64,000 nucleotides of DNA from Vicinamibacterales bacterium (GCA_036504215.1 DASXVO010000035.1:274753-338752); one strand, 5' to 3'. Numbered from the stretch's first letter, positions 8,697-19,200 are shown. Made by a program: numbers and translations. The notes: a model not told the origin generated them from the letters alone.

Positions 8697-9101
8697 ATGA
8701 GCAAACTGAAGATTGGCGGTGCGGTGCTCGTCGCCCTGCTCGTCACGCTCGGCCTCGGATGGTTCTGGGGCGCGAGCGGGCGGTGGGCCGTCGAGCGGCA
8801 GGCGCGCGACGCCGAGGTGCGACTGCAGGTCACCGAGGCACGCGCCGCGTTGGCTGCGGCCCGCGTCGACGTATTCGAGCTCAACTTCGGGCGGGCGAGT
8901 CGGAACCTGGAGCGCGCGAAGAAGGCGCTGGCCGACGTCGGTGCCCGCATGGAGAAGGACGGGCCCGCCGACTCCGCAGCCGCCGTGCGCGAGGCGGCGG
9001 CCAAGGCTGCTGAGGCGCAGCAACTCGCCGGCAACGTCGATCAGACCGCGAACGCTCGGGCCGCTGAAGCCCTGAACGTTCTCGATCGCGTCAAGGATTG
9101 A
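8697..9101 (+). CDS. Membrane-anchored coiled-coil protein, unknown function
   Basis: This 134-residue protein has one N-terminal membrane segment (residues 6-25, GGAVLVALLVTLGLGWFWG) followed by an Ala/Arg/Glu-rich helical region likely to form a coiled coil, with no recognisable catalytic motif. The ATG at 8697 is preceded by AAGGAAGG, which decides the start over an earlier in-frame one at 8604. The gene ends 4 nt before rnr, so the two may be co-transcribed. The topology suggests an inner-membrane anchor with a periplasmic or cytoplasmic rod. No function is assigned. Confidence 0.7.
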   Translation: MSKLKIGGAVLVALLVTLGLGWFWGASGRWAVERQARDAEVRLQVTEARAALAAARVDVFELNFGRASRNLERAKKALADVGARMEKDGPADSAAAVREAAAKAAEAQQLAGNVDQTANARAAEALNVLDRVKD

Positions 9102-9105
9102 TCCC

Positions 9106-11382
9106 ATGCTGACCCGCGACGACGTTCTGCGGCTCGTTCGCCAACGTGCTCAACACCCTGCCTCGGCGCGCGAACTGATGCACCTCCTCCAGATTCCGCG
9201 GGAGGAGCGCGCGACCTTCCGGCGGTACTTGAAGGCCCTGACCGCCGACGGCGATCTGGTCGAGGTTCGCGGGAAGCGATACGGTCTGGCCGAGAAGATG
9301 GATCTCGTCGTTGGACGCCTGCAGGCCAACGCAGGCGGCTTCGGATTCGTGATCGCCGAGCGGCCGCAGGAACCCGGCGAACGCGACGTGTTCATCCCGG
9401 CACCGCACATGAAGGAAGCGATGCACGGCGACCGCGTGGTCGCGCGGATAGAACGCTATCGCGATGGGGATCGGCCGGAGGGCCGGATCATCAAGATCCT
9501 GACGCGGGCGAACGCGGTAGTCGTTGGGCGGTTCGATTTCGACGAGGCGGGTCTCGGGTTCGTCACCCCGTTCGATCAGCGGCTGATCACCGATGTCGCG
9601 GTGCCTGCCAACGACGCGGGTGGGGCCAGGCCGGGACAGATGGTCGCCGTCGAGATCGCGCGTTGGCCGACGGCCACCCGTGGTCCCATCGGCCGCGTGA
9701 CCGAGGTGCTCGGCAGCATCGATGATCTCGGTGTCGACACGAAGATCATCATCCGGAAATACGGCCTGCCGGATGCACACGGAGACGCTGCGATCGTGGA
9801 GGCGCGGCGCCTCCTCGACGGACGCGGGACGCCCCGCACGATGCACGCGCGTCAACAGGATCTGGCCGATCGGACCGACTTCCGGAATCTCGACATCGTG
9901 ACGATCGACGGCGAGCACGCGCGCGACTTCGACGACGCCATCTCGGTCGAGCGGCTGCCGAACGGACACTTCTGGCTGGGCGTTCACATCGCCGACGTGT
10001 CGCACTATGTCCGCGAGGGTAGCGCACTCGACACCGAGGCCTATGAGCGGGCGACATCGGTCTATTTCCCCGAGCGTGCGCTGCACATGTTTCCCGAGGA
10101 TCTGGCCACCGGTCTGTGCAGCCTGAACCCGCAGGTCGATCGCCTCGTGCAGTCGTGCCTGATGGAGGTGGACCGCCGGGGACAGGTGCTTCGCCACGAG
10201 TTCCACGACGGGATCATCCGCACGCGCGCCCGGATGACCTACACCGACGTGAACGCGATCCTGACCGGCACATCGCCCGAGACGACGGCCCACCACGGAG
10301 AACTCGTGCCGCTCTTCGAGCGGATGCGAGAGCTGTTCGAGATCCTGAATGCGCGCCGCCATCGTCTCGGGTCGATCGACTTCGATTTCGACGAGGCGGA
10401 GGTCGTGTTGGACGAGGCGGGGCAAGTCGACGCGATCATCGCGTCCGAGCGGAACATCGCCCACCGAATCATCGAGGAGTTCATGCTCCTCGCCAACGAG
10501 ACGGTGGCTGAGTTCCTGGATACGAGCGGTGTGCCGGGCCTGTATCGCGTGCACGAGTCGCCGGACCCGCTCAAGGTGGTCAGATTCGAGGAATTCGTCT
10601 CGAGCCTCGGCCACAGCCTGTCCGTGCCACCGCAGGCGGTGCGGCCACGGCACTTCCAGGCGCTGCTCCAGAAGATTCAAGGCACACCCGAGGAGCGGCC
10701 GATTGCCGTGCTCATGCTGCGGACGATGCAGAAGGCGCGCTATGCGGCGGCCAACCTCGGTCACTTCGGTCTCGCCTTCACCAGTTACACGCACTTCACG
10801 TCCCCGATTCGCCGTTACCCCGATCTGGTCGTCCACCGCCTGCTTCGGCTCGCGCGGCGTGGCGCGATGGTTGAAGCCGAACGGGAGGCGCTCGAGAAGG
10901 ATCTGCCCGAGATCGCCCGGCACACCTCGGACCGCGAGCGCCGTGCCGACGAAGCCGAGCGGGAACTCGTGCAGTGGAAGAAGGTCCGCTTCATGAGCGA
11001 CAAGGTCGGAGAGGAGTTCGACGGCTACATCACGGGCGTCGCTTCGTTCGGCGTCTTCGTGGAACTGACCGAGCACCTCGTCGAGGGTATGGTGCACGTC
11101 TCGACCATGGCCGACGACTACTACCGCTTCGTGGAGACCGCTCACACGCTGCGCGGGGAGAACACCCGCAAGGTGTATCGCCTCGGTGACCGTGTGCGGG
11201 TCCGGGTCGTCCGCGTCGATCTGGACAAGCGGCAAATCGAGTTGGGGCTCGTCGACATCCTCGATGCCGTGCGGAAGAATGGACGAGCGCATGGCGGCCG
11301 CCGCAAGGCCTCGCCGGCACGTGAGACGCTGCGCAAGCGCCCGTCCCACGCGCGCGGATCGCGACGAGGATCGAGGCACTGA
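9106..11382 (+). CDS. rnr: Ribonuclease R
   Basis: RNase R is a processive 3'-5' exoribonuclease that degrades structured RNA. The 758-residue product has an N-terminal winged-helix segment (about 1-65), cold-shock-type OB folds with FGFVIAERP, the RNB catalytic domain with HARDFDDAI (the metal-binding Asp cluster), and YTHFTSPIRRYPDLVVHRLL late in RNB. A C-terminal S1 domain (GYITGVASFGVFVELTEHLVEGMVHV) is followed by a basic Arg/Lys tail typical of RNase R rather than RNase II. The ATG is 4 nt after the preceding small gene. The length is normal. Confidence 0.95.
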   Translation: MLTRDDVLRLVRQRAQHPASARELMHLLQIPREERATFRRYLKALTADGDLVEVRGKRYGLAEKMDLVVGRLQANAGGFGFVIAERPQEPGERDVFIPAPHMKEAMHGDRVVARIERYRDGDRPEGRIIKILTRANAVVVGRFDFDEAGLGFVTPFDQRLITDVAVPANDAGGARPGQMVAVEIARWPTATRGPIGRVTEVLGSIDDLGVDTKIIIRKYGLPDAHGDAAIVEARRLLDGRGTPRTMHARQQDLADRTDFRNLDIVTIDGEHARDFDDAISVERLPNGHFWLGVHIADVSHYVREGSALDTEAYERATSVYFPERALHMFPEDLATGLCSLNPQVDRLVQSCLMEVDRRGQVLRHEFHDGIIRTRARMTYTDVNAILTGTSPETTAHHGELVPLFERMRELFEILNARRHRLGSIDFDFDEAEVVLDEAGQVDAIIASERNIAHRIIEEFMLLANETVAEFLDTSGVPGLYRVHESPDPLKVVRFEEFVSSLGHSLSVPPQAVRPRHFQALLQKIQGTPEERPIAVLMLRTMQKARYAAANLGHFGLAFTSYTHFTSPIRRYPDLVVHRLLRLARRGAMVEAEREALEKDLPEIARHTSDRERRADEAERELVQWKKVRFMSDKVGEEFDGYITGVASFGVFVELTEHLVEGMVHVSTMADDYYRFVETAHTLRGENTRKVYRLGDRVRVRVVRVDLDKRQIELGLVDILDAVRKNGRAHGGRRKASPARETLRKRPSHARGSRRGSRH

Positions 11383-11414
11383 TGGGGACGCCTCCGTCGG
11401 TAGCTGGATAGGCC

Positions 11415-13370
11415 ATGCGACACATCATCGTCGGTACGGCCGGGCACATCGATCACGGGAAGAGCGCCCTCGTGAGAGCGCTGACCGGGACCGATCCGGA
11501 CCGGCTGAAGGAAGAGAAGGCGCGGGGCATCACCATCGATCTCGGATTCGCCCACTGGTCGAGCGGCGACTTCACCTTTTCGTTCGTGGATGTGCCCGGC
11601 CACGAGCGGTTCGTCAAGAACATGCTGGCCGGCGTCGGCGGCTTCGACGCCGTCGTGCTCGTCGTGGCCGCTGACGAATCCGTGATGCCGCAGACGCGTG
11701 AGCACTTCGAGATTTGTCGGCTCCTGCAGGTGCCGAGCGGACTGATCGCCATCACCAAGTCAGATCTGGCCGACGCGGAAACGATCGAATTGGTGCGCAT
11801 GGAGGTTCGTGAACTGACGGCCGGATCCTTCCTGGCGGACGCCCCCGTCGTCGCGGTGTCGTCGAAGACAGGTGACGGCTTGGACCGGTTCGAACGAGCG
11901 TTGATCGAACTTGCGCGTCGGGTCCCGCCGCGTGGGCGTGGTGGCGCGGTACGGATCCCGATCGACCGGGCGTTCTCGGTGAAGGGGTTCGGTACCGTCG
12001 TGACCGGCACGCTGCAGTCGGGCCAGATCCGTGTGGACGAGGAACTGCAGTTGCTGCCGCCGGCCCGACCTGTGAAGGTGCGCGGTGTGCAGGTACACGG
12101 TGAGGCGGAAAGTGCGGCCACAGCCGGCCAGCGCGTCGCCGTCAACCTGGCCGGGATCGACCTCGGCGAGGTCGGCCGCGGCGATTCGCTCGTGACGCCT
12201 GGCGTGCTCGAGCCGACCCGCGTGATCGACGCCCGCGTGGCCGTCGTGGTGACGGCGCATGCCATTCGTCACGGCGCACGGGTTCGCGTTCACCAGGGGA
12301 CGAGCGAGATCCTTGGCCGCGTGGCGCTCGCCGCGGTGCTCGACCGGGTGGCGGAGCCGGGGCCTGCCCGCACGGGCGAGACGGCGGAGATTCCGCCCGG
12401 ACGCGAGGCCTACGTGCGGATCCGGCTCGAACGTCCCGCAGTACTGTCGCGCGGTGATCGGTTCATCCTGCGCGCCTATTCACCGCCGACGACCATCGCC
12501 GGCGGTCTCGTTCTCGATCCGCACCCGTTACGGGGACCGATCCGCACCGCTGCGGCGCGAGCGCGGTTCCTGGCGCTCGATCCAGAGGGGCGACCCGCCG
12601 AGGAGGCCACCGACCAGGCCGTGGCCTCGATGGTGACCGAGCGGGGAATCGCCGGACTGGCGGTGTCGAGTCTGACAAGCCGCGCGGGCGTGGCACCACA
12701 GCAGGTGGCCGAGACGATTGCCCGTCTGGTCCATTCAGGGACCGCCGTACGCGCTGCCGACGTGCTGGTCGCGCCGGCCGTGCTCGAGGCGCTCTCCCGC
12801 CAGGTGATGGCGATGCTCGGCGAGTATCATCGCACCGAACCGCTTTCCGAGGGCATGCCGCGTGAAGAAGTGCGCGAACGGGCCTTTGCCCGCGCCGGCC
12901 TTGGCGTCTTCGAGCACGTCGTGGGCGCCCTCCAGGACGCACGGCGGGTCGCTGGGCGCGACCGCCTGTCACTCGCGTCGCACCGCGTGGCGCTGTCAGG
13001 CGAAGAGGAGAGAGGACGCCAGGTGATCGAGCGGGCGATCCTGGATGGCGCTTTGAAACCACCTGACCCGCAGGCGGTTGCCGCGTCCGGCGGGATACCG
13101 CCCGACGTGCTCGACCGTGTGGTCAAGTTGCTCGTCCGTCAGAAGGTGCTCGTCAAGCTCGACACGCTGGTGTTCCACGATGATGCGCTGAAACAACTCA
13201 AGCGCGAGATCGCCGCGCTGAAGGCGGCATCCGGCGGCGAGACGCGGATTGACGTGGCGACGTTCAAGGAGCGCTACGGCATCTCGCGGAAGTTCGCGAT
13301 CCCTCTCTTGGAGTATCTCGACCGAGAGCGGGTCACACGGAGGGTGGGCGATTCGAGGGTCTTGATCTGA
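11415..13370 (+). CDS. selB: Selenocysteine-specific translation factor SelB
   Basis: SelB is the GTPase that delivers Sec-tRNA(Sec) to UGA codons marked by a SECIS hairpin. The 651-residue protein opens [17 protein letters not shown] (G1). It has the G2 segment [10 protein letters not shown]3 DVPGHERF and G4 TKSD, then beta-barrel domains and a long C-terminal region of winged helices (about 400-651) that in known SelB reads the SECIS. The lack of EF-Tu length and the GHIDHGKS loop separate it from EF-Tu. selA, selC and selD are not in this window. Its stop codon directly abuts the convergent tatA stop. The gene implies that selenoproteins are encoded elsewhere. Confidence 0.94.
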   Translation: MRHIIVGTAGHIDHGKSALVRALTGTDPDRLKEEKARGITIDLGFAHWSSGDFTFSFVDVPGHERFVKNMLAGVGGFDAVVLVVAADESVMPQTREHFEICRLLQVPSGLIAITKSDLADAETIELVRMEVRELTAGSFLADAPVVAVSSKTGDGLDRFERALIELARRVPPRGRGGAVRIPIDRAFSVKGFGTVVTGTLQSGQIRVDEELQLLPPARPVKVRGVQVHGEAESAATAGQRVAVNLAGIDLGEVGRGDSLVTPGVLEPTRVIDARVAVVVTAHAIRHGARVRVHQGTSEILGRVALAAVLDRVAEPGPARTGETAEIPPGREAYVRIRLERPAVLSRGDRFILRAYSPPTTIAGGLVLDPHPLRGPIRTAAARARFLALDPEGRPAEEATDQAVASMVTERGIAGLAVSSLTSRAGVAPQQVAETIARLVHSGTAVRAADVLVAPAVLEALSRQVMAMLGEYHRTEPLSEGMPREEVRERAFARAGLGVFEHVVGALQDARRVAGRDRLSLASHRVALSGEEERGRQVIERAILDGALKPPDPQAVAASGGIPPDVLDRVVKLLVRQKVLVKLDTLVFHDDALKQLKREIAALKAASGGETRIDVATFKERYGISRKFAIPLLEYLDRERVTRRVGDSRVLI

Positions 13371-13544
13371 CTAGTGAGGTCGGTCGCCGGGGGGCGGGGC
13401 GTCGTGATGGTCCCGCGACGCGTCCTTGAACCCACGGATCGCCTTGCCGAGGCCGCGGCCAAGGTCGGGCAGGCGATTCGCACCGAAGACGAGCGCGAGG
13501 ATCGCGAGGATCAGGATCAGTTCCGGCAAGCCCAGGCTACCCAT
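13371..13544 (-). CDS. tatA: Twin-arginine translocase protein TatA/TatE type
   Basis: TatA multimerises to form the pore of the twin-arginine export path for folded proteins. The 57-residue product MGSLGLPELILILAILALVF has the short N-terminus, one membrane helix (7-21), the FG-type hinge (FGANRLPDLGRGLGKAIRGFK) and an amphipathic helix. The polar tail is very short. TatB is excluded by the short helix and tail. The reading frame is open further upstream, but the family N-terminus and a -10 box 6 nt before the ATG set the start. tatB and tatC are not nearby. It converges on selB with no spacer. Confidence 0.88.
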   Translation of the reverse strand: MGSLGLPELILILAILALVFGANRLPDLGRGLGKAIRGFKDASRDHHDAPPPGDRPH

Positions 13545-13550
13545 GGCGCC

Positions 13551-13556
13551 ATTGTA
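13551..13556 (-). promoter_or_regulatory. Putative -10 box of tatA, leaderless arrangement
   Basis: On the minus strand TACAAT lies 6 nt before the tatA ATG, so transcription should begin at the start codon. No matching -35 is visible. Confidence 0.4.
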
Positions 13557-13864
13557 CCACTCTCGGATCACTGCACGAGGCCTTCGACCTGGAGCCTCAG
13601 CGGCCGCCTGTGTGCCCGGCCTGGGCTCGCCTCGAACCGCGCGACCACGATTGCGACGAGGATGTGGCTCACGGGCGGGCTTGAAGCCGGCCCTCATCAA
13701 GCTTACAGTAAGGTCATGCCGCGTCAGGTGCGATTGGGGCAGTATCGGCGCGCCGCGCGGTCCGGCCGGTGACGGCCGTTCCGGGCGTGCTCGAGGAAAC
13801 GGGCGCCGCCGATCGGGCGCTCTCACGGTGGGGTTGACGGTTTCGGTCTATCGATGAGGTGCTG
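13557..13864. other. Divergent intergenic region tatA / stress-type gene
   Basis: About 310 bases between divergent genes. I see no reading frame with protein-like composition. GAGG at 13856-13859 serves as ribosome binding site for the ATG at 13865. Confidence 0.4.
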
Positions 13865-14323
13865 ATGGCTGCCGTTGAAACGGGTCGATACACGATTGGC
13901 GTCTTCAAGGACGTGGCCTCGGCTGAACGAGGGGTCGATGCCCTCAAGCGCCAGGGATTCTCAGCCGAGGCGTTGACGCTGCTGGCGAAGGACGGGGCCG
14001 ACACGGCCGGCCTGCTTCAGAAGGTCTTCGGCAGGACGCCCGACAAGCTCGACCTGCACGGCGTCGGATCGGTCGTTGCGGTCGGAAGCCTCCTGTCGGC
14101 GCTCGACGACAAGGCGGGCGACCTGGCCAGGACAGGACTGGCGGCGACACTGGCGCGGGTCGGATTCCAGCCGCACGACGGCCGCATCTTCGAGACGTTG
14201 ACCGTGCGCGGTGGGGTGCTCGTGGCCGTCCGAAGCGAACCTCGCGCGGCCGATGCGCTGTCCACGCTGCACTGCTACGGTGGCGGGAATGCCGCCATCG
14301 GCGCCTGGACCGGCCGGTTGTAG
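13865..14323 (+). CDS. General stress protein 17M-like (YflT-type) domain protein
   Basis: The 152-residue protein starts with TGRYTIGVFKDVASAERGVDAL, the opening seen in the heat-induced stress protein YflT/GSP17M fold, where a phrase of the form 'vgvf...eAe.av..L...Gf' repeats. A second half-repeat is visible at about 95-140 (ATLARVGFQPHDGRI, RGGVLVAVRSE). The middle is loosely hydrophobic and Gly-rich. Function is unknown; the family is linked to general stress in Bacillus. ATG 13865 is preferred to the in-frame GTG at 13859 because GAGG is correctly spaced from it. Confidence 0.6.
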   Translation: MAAVETGRYTIGVFKDVASAERGVDALKRQGFSAEALTLLAKDGADTAGLLQKVFGRTPDKLDLHGVGSVVAVGSLLSALDDKAGDLARTGLAATLARVGFQPHDGRIFETLTVRGGVLVAVRSEPRAADALSTLHCYGGGNAAIGAWTGRL

Positions 14324-14628
14324 GGCGGATCCCGGGCGGGACACAGCGGCCGTGAGCCATGACGCGGCACGTGAGATTTGGGTTGCGGTCGTGACGTTCC
14401 GGTCTGCTCGGGCAAATCCCATGTGAGGCGCTTCGACGTCGTCCGGCGGAGACGCCGGGTGGGCGCTGTCCTGTGGAGGCGTCACTGATTTACGCGCCGC
14501 GGTCCCGTCGAGTTGTCGGCACCCTCGAAAGTCGGTGGGTTTACGGCAAACCTCGACGGGCATTCGATTTGCAGTTGCTCGAAGAGACGGGCTGCGCGAT
14601 CATAGAAAAGTGAGCGGCCCCAGTGCCC
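14324..14628. other. Intergenic region before the tonB-like gene
   Basis: 305 bases with no convincing gene. It should contain the promoter of the TonB-like gene, but I cannot point to a good -35/-10 pair. Confidence 0.35.
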
Positions 14629-15549
14629 ATGTCTGACACTTCGACGACCACCCGCGACCTGAGCGCCCCGGTTGGGCACCTGTCGGTCCATCTCGGCGAC
14701 CGTCCTGGCACCGAATTGCCTTTTCTTTTCGAGCAACCCCGCAAGGAACGCGTGGCGTCGGCGGCGATGGTGTCGTTGCTCGCCCACGTCGGCATCACCG
14801 TGCTGGTGTTCCTCATCGCGCGGTACGCGCCCGGCGGCTTCACGGGCCAGCCGATGGACCAGATTCCGCTGCACGACATCATCTGGACCAACGAACCGGG
14901 GCCCGGCGGTGGCGGCGGCGGCGGCGGCAACCGGATGCAGGCGCCTCCACGGAAGGCCGAACTGCCCGGGAAGCAGAAGATCAGCGTTCCGGTCGAGAAG
15001 CCGCCAGAAGTCAAGCCGGTTGCGCAAGTGCAGCCGAAGGACCAGCCGGTTCCCGAGCAGCAGCTCAACATCCCCGCGATGATGATTGGCGCGTCCACGC
15101 AGACCCTGCCTGGCACGCTCGACGGCGTATCGACCTCGTCGCTCTCTCTCGGCCCGGGGAGCGGGGGCGGCGCGGGCACGGGGACCGGTACAGGCATCGG
15201 CCCAGGCACCGGCTCGGGCCTCGGCCCTGGTTACGGCGGCGGGACGGGCGGCGGCGCGTATCGACCGGGCAGTGGGGTCGAGAACCCGGTGCTGATCCGC
15301 GAGGTCAAGCCGCAATACACGGCTGACGCCATGCGCGCCAAGATCCAGGGAACCGTCATCGTCCAGTGCGTCGTCCTGCCGGACGGAACGGTGACCGACG
15401 TGCAGGTCGTCAAGTCACTCGACCCGGTGTTCGGGCTCGATCAGGAAGCCGTCAAGGCCGCCAAGCAGTGGCGGTTCATGCCGGGCAAGAAACAGGGCCA
15501 GCCGGTTCCCGTCATCATCTCCATCGAACTTGCATTCACGCTGCGGTAG
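14629..15549 (+). CDS. TonB-family energy transducer
   Basis: TonB proteins couple the inner-membrane proton-motive force to outer-membrane transporters. The protein (306 residues from the ATG; GTG at 14623 is an alternative) has a cytosolic N-terminus of about 50 residues, one membrane helix at about 49-65 (MVSLLAHVGITVLVFLIA), and a long periplasmic linker. The C-terminal TonB domain is VENPVLIREVKPQYTADAMR, GTVIVQCVVLPDGTV, then AVKAAKQWRFMPGKK. The linker combines a Pro/Lys/Val part with a strongly Gly/Thr-rich stretch (about 170-220), unlike the usual Pro-Glu/Pro-Lys rod. exbB and exbD are not in the window. Confidence 0.88.
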   Translation: MSDTSTTTRDLSAPVGHLSVHLGDRPGTELPFLFEQPRKERVASAAMVSLLAHVGITVLVFLIARYAPGGFTGQPMDQIPLHDIIWTNEPGPGGGGGGGGNRMQAPPRKAELPGKQKISVPVEKPPEVKPVAQVQPKDQPVPEQQLNIPAMMIGASTQTLPGTLDGVSTSSLSLGPGSGGGAGTGTGTGIGPGTGSGLGPGYGGGTGGGAYRPGSGVENPVLIREVKPQYTADAMRAKIQGTVIVQCVVLPDGTVTDVQVVKSLDPVFGLDQEAVKAAKQWRFMPGKKQGQPVPVIISIELAFTLR

Positions 15550-15550
15550 G

Positions 15551-15590
15551 TAAGAAAAAGGCCCGGCAGGCGTGACCGCCCACCGGGCCC
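15551..15590 (-). terminator. Rho-independent terminator of groEL
   Basis: Read on the minus strand, the arms GGCCCGG (15589-15583) and CCGGGCC (15566-15560) form a GC-rich stem with an inner GGGCGG/CGCCT pairing, followed by TTTTTCTT (15559-15552). It lies about 60 nt past the groEL stop, between the convergent tonB-like and groEL genes. Confidence 0.85.
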
Positions 15591-15650
15591 ACTGACTATC
15601 GAGATGCACCGACTGGCGCGCGTCATCGACTGACGCGCATCATCGACTTC

Positions 15651-17297
<1,647 letters not shown>

Positions 17298-17325
17298 TCA
17301 GGATTGGGTGAATTGCAGGGATCGA

Positions 17326-17613
17326 CTACTCGAGAATCGCCAGCACTTCCTCTTCGCGCATGATCAGGAAATCTTCGCCATCGAGCTTGATTTCCTGGCC
17401 CGAGTACTTCCCGAAGAGGATCGTGTCGCCGGCCTTGACGTCGAGCGCGATGCGTCCGCCGTCGTCCTTCACCTTGCCGGCTCCAACGGCGACAACCTTG
17501 CCCTGCTGCGGCTTTTCCTTGGCGGAATCCGGGATGATGATGCCGCCGATCTTCTGTTCACCCTCTTCGATGCGCTTGACGAGAATTCGGTCGTGTAGCG
17601 GTCTGGCTTTCAT
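17326..17613 (-). CDS. groES: Co-chaperonin GroES
   Basis: GroES is the heptameric lid of the GroEL chamber. The 95-residue protein [34 protein letters not shown] carries the mobile loop ([13 protein letters not shown], about 19-31) that docks on GroEL, the roof segment and the closing [16 protein letters not shown] strand. Earlier in-frame codons exist, but the family N-terminus and length set the ATG at 17613. The CIRCE operator and promoter lie about 100 nt upstream. It is first in the groES-groEL operon. Confidence 0.97.
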   Translation of the reverse strand: MKARPLHDRILVKRIEEGEQKIGGIIIPDSAKEKPQQGKVVAVGAGKVKDDGGRIALDVKAGDTILFGKYSGQEIKLDGEDFLIMREEEVLAILE

Positions 17614-17714
17614 CGATGTTACCCCCACTGAATCTGCGGTTGCACGGCCCGGCGGCGCGCCGGGGCGGTTTGGCACTCGCGGGGTGCCGGAGTTAGCACC
17701 CGAACGCGATACTG

Positions 17715-17741
17715 TTAGCACTCGATATGCTCGAGTGCCAA
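17715..17741 (-). promoter_or_regulatory. CIRCE operator (HrcA binding site)
   Basis: TTAGCACTC (17715-17723), a 9-nt spacer and GAGTGCCAA (17733-17741) match the CIRCE consensus TTAGCACTC-N9-GAGTGCTAA with one mismatch. It lies directly downstream of the -10 box of groES. The repressor gene hrcA is not in the window. Confidence 0.93.
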
Positions 17742-17768
17742 TTATAGCCCCTCTGTGAGCGCTGTCAA
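17741..17768 (-). promoter_or_regulatory. Sigma-70 promoter of groES-groEL
   Basis: On the minus strand TTGACA (17768-17763) and TATAAT (17746-17741), both perfect consensus hexamers, are separated by 16 nt. The -10 box abuts and shares one base with CIRCE, so HrcA bound there would block initiation. Confidence 0.9.
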
Positions 17769-17937
17769 GGGGCGTGGGGCAGTCGAGACGCTTCTCGGTT
17801 TTGCGTGGGCTGTCGTGCGAGGCCGGCAACCCGGAGCTGCGCGGTGCTCGGGCGTGACCCTCCAGCGCGAGAGCGGCAGTCACGGCGAAGAGGCATGAGT
17901 GCAAACACGCGGTGGCAGGGGATGTCGAGGATCGACG
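17769..17937. other. Intergenic region upstream of groES
   Basis: About 170 bases between the groES promoter and the end of the Fis-type gene. I see no gene or clear terminator in it. Confidence 0.35.
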
Positions 17938-18141
17938 CTAGCGTCGCAGCTTCTGTTCCGCCCGTTTGCGGCTGAGGGTGTTCCGGTGGATGCGCAGCTC
18001 GCGAGCCGCGGACGACAAATTGCCCTCGTGGCGCTCCAGCACGCGATCGATGAACGCGCGTTCGAAGGCCGACACCGCGTCCTCGAACAGGATGCCCCGG
18101 TCCACCATCTCCGCGATCAGGCGTTCGAGCCGCTCGCGCAC
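17938..18141 (-). CDS. Small stand-alone Fis-type DNA-binding protein
   Basis: The 67-residue protein consists almost entirely of a Fis-like module: an N-terminal helix (RLERLIAEMVDRGI) and a C-terminal helix-turn-helix (NLSSAARELRIHRNTLSRK), the same HTH that ends NtrC-type activators. Here it has no receiver or AAA+ domain. The GTG start lies one base past the purC stop, with GGAG placed five bases before it, so it is translated from the purC message. Such small Fis-type proteins may act as nucleoid or local regulators. Targets are unknown. Confidence 0.72.
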   Translation of the reverse strand: MRERLERLIAEMVDRGILFEDAVSAFERAFIDRVLERHEGNLSSAARELRIHRNTLSRKRAEQKLRR

Positions 18142-18142
18142 A

Positions 18143-19063
18143 TCAACTCCGGGCGTCCAGTTCGTGGCCGGCCAGCCGACGCAGCGCTTCGAGGTACTTG
18201 TCGCGCGTCTTCGCCACGACCTCGTAGGGAAGCGACGGCACGGGCGGCTGCTTGTTCCACTTGATCTGTTCGAGGTAGTCGCGGACGAACTGCTTGTCGA
18301 AGCTGGGCTGGCCCCCCCCGGGGCAATAGCCGTCGGCGGGCCAGAAGCGGGACGAGTCGGGCGTGAGGACCTCGTCGATCAGCAGCACCTCGTCGCCGTC
18401 TGCCGAATCGGCCGCCAGCCCGAACTCGAACTTCGTGTCGGCGACGATGATGCCGCGGGTTTCGGCATGCGCGGCGCCCATCGCGTACACCTTCAGCGAG
18501 AGCGCCTTCAACCGGCCAATCAGGCCGCGTCCAACCAACTCGCCGGCCTCTTCCTCGCTGATGTTCTCGTCGTGTCCGCTCTCGGCCTTGGTCGAAGGTG
18601 TGAAGATCGGTTCGGGCAGGCGGTCTGCTTCCCGCAGGCCGGCCGGGAGTGCGATGCCGCACACCGTTCCGCTCTTGCGATACTCGGCCCAGCCCGACCC
18701 AACCAGGTATCCTCGGACGACGCACTCGATCGGGACCGGTCGGCTGCGGCGCACGAGCATCGAGCGGCCGCGCAGCACGTCCGCGTGGGGCCGCAGCGGC
18801 GCCGGGAACTCCGCCGGATCCGTCGACCGGACGTGGTTCGGCACCACCGACGCCGTCAGATCGAACCAGAAGGCCGACAGTTGCGTCAGGACCTTCCCCT
18901 TGTCCGGGATACCGGAGCCGAGCACGTAGTCGAACGCCGAAATGCGGTCGGTGGCGACGATGACGAGGTCGTCGCCGACCTCGTAGAGGTCACGAACCTT
19001 GCCGCATCGGCTTGGCGAAATCTCGGGAAACCTCGTCGTGAGCAGCGGGGCCGGCAGCGCCAT
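18143..19063 (-). CDS. purC: SAICAR synthetase
   Basis: PurC joins CAIR and aspartate in purine biosynthesis. The 306-residue product (longer, yeast/Deltaproteobacteria-like form) shows GKVRDLYEVGDDLVIVATDRISAFD, VRGYLVGSGWAEY, SGHDENISEEE, IIVADTKFEFG and LLIDEVLTPDSSRFW, all family hallmarks. An in-frame ATG at 19117 is rejected because it lies inside the -10 box TATCAT. ATG 19063 leaves a leader of about 45 nt and starts at MALPAPLLTT. The gene is followed with one base between by the small Fis-type gene. Confidence 0.93.
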   Translation of the reverse strand: MALPAPLLTTRFPEISPSRCGKVRDLYEVGDDLVIVATDRISAFDYVLGSGIPDKGKVLTQLSAFWFDLTASVVPNHVRSTDPAEFPAPLRPHADVLRGRSMLVRRSRPVPIECVVRGYLVGSGWAEYRKSGTVCGIALPAGLREADRLPEPIFTPSTKAESGHDENISEEEAGELVGRGLIGRLKALSLKVYAMGAAHAETRGIIVADTKFEFGLAADSADGDEVLLIDEVLTPDSSRFWPADGYCPGGGQPSFDKQFVRDYLEQIKWNKQPPVPSLPYEVVAKTRDKYLEALRRLAGHELDARS

Positions 19064-19115
19064 CGGAGAACCTCGCGTCTGGCACACGTCACGTCGGGAA
19101 CAGGCGAAGGCCGCC

Positions 19116-19145
19116 ATGATACCGGGCGGTGCCCGATCACCGCAA
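19116..19145 (-). promoter_or_regulatory. Promoter of purC
   Basis: On the minus strand TTGCGG (19145-19140) and TATCAT (19121-19116) are 18 nt apart. The same hexamer and spacing scheme precedes tRNA-Ala at 55390-55419, supporting both calls. Confidence 0.55.
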
Positions 19146-19194
19146 GGGCAGGATTATGGGCGGCCCAGGCGCCGTAGACCTGAGTGGGTTCTTA

Positions 19195-19200
19195 TAGTAG
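19195..19200 (+). promoter_or_regulatory. Possible -10 box of the UPF0104 gene
   Basis: TATAGT lies 16 nt before the ATG at 19217, in the divergent gap with purC. The -35 is weak. Confidence 0.3.

Noticed and set aside
9091..11379. 762-codon minus-strand open frame opposite rnr
   Set aside because: It mirrors rnr exactly and has shadow composition.
14706..14722. TGGCAC...TTGC resembling a sigma-54 promoter
   Set aside because: GG and GC are 9, not 10, nt apart and the site lies inside the tonB-like coding sequence.
15615..15650. Two near-identical CGCGxCATCGACT runs at the end of groEL's untranslated region
   Set aside because: Too short and too few to call a repeat element.
17670..17698. 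Second CIRCE-like half-site (TTGGCACTC) and GGGTGC/GCACCC inverted repeat upstream of groES
   Set aside because: The partner half-site at 9-nt spacing is absent; a chance hairpin cannot be excluded.
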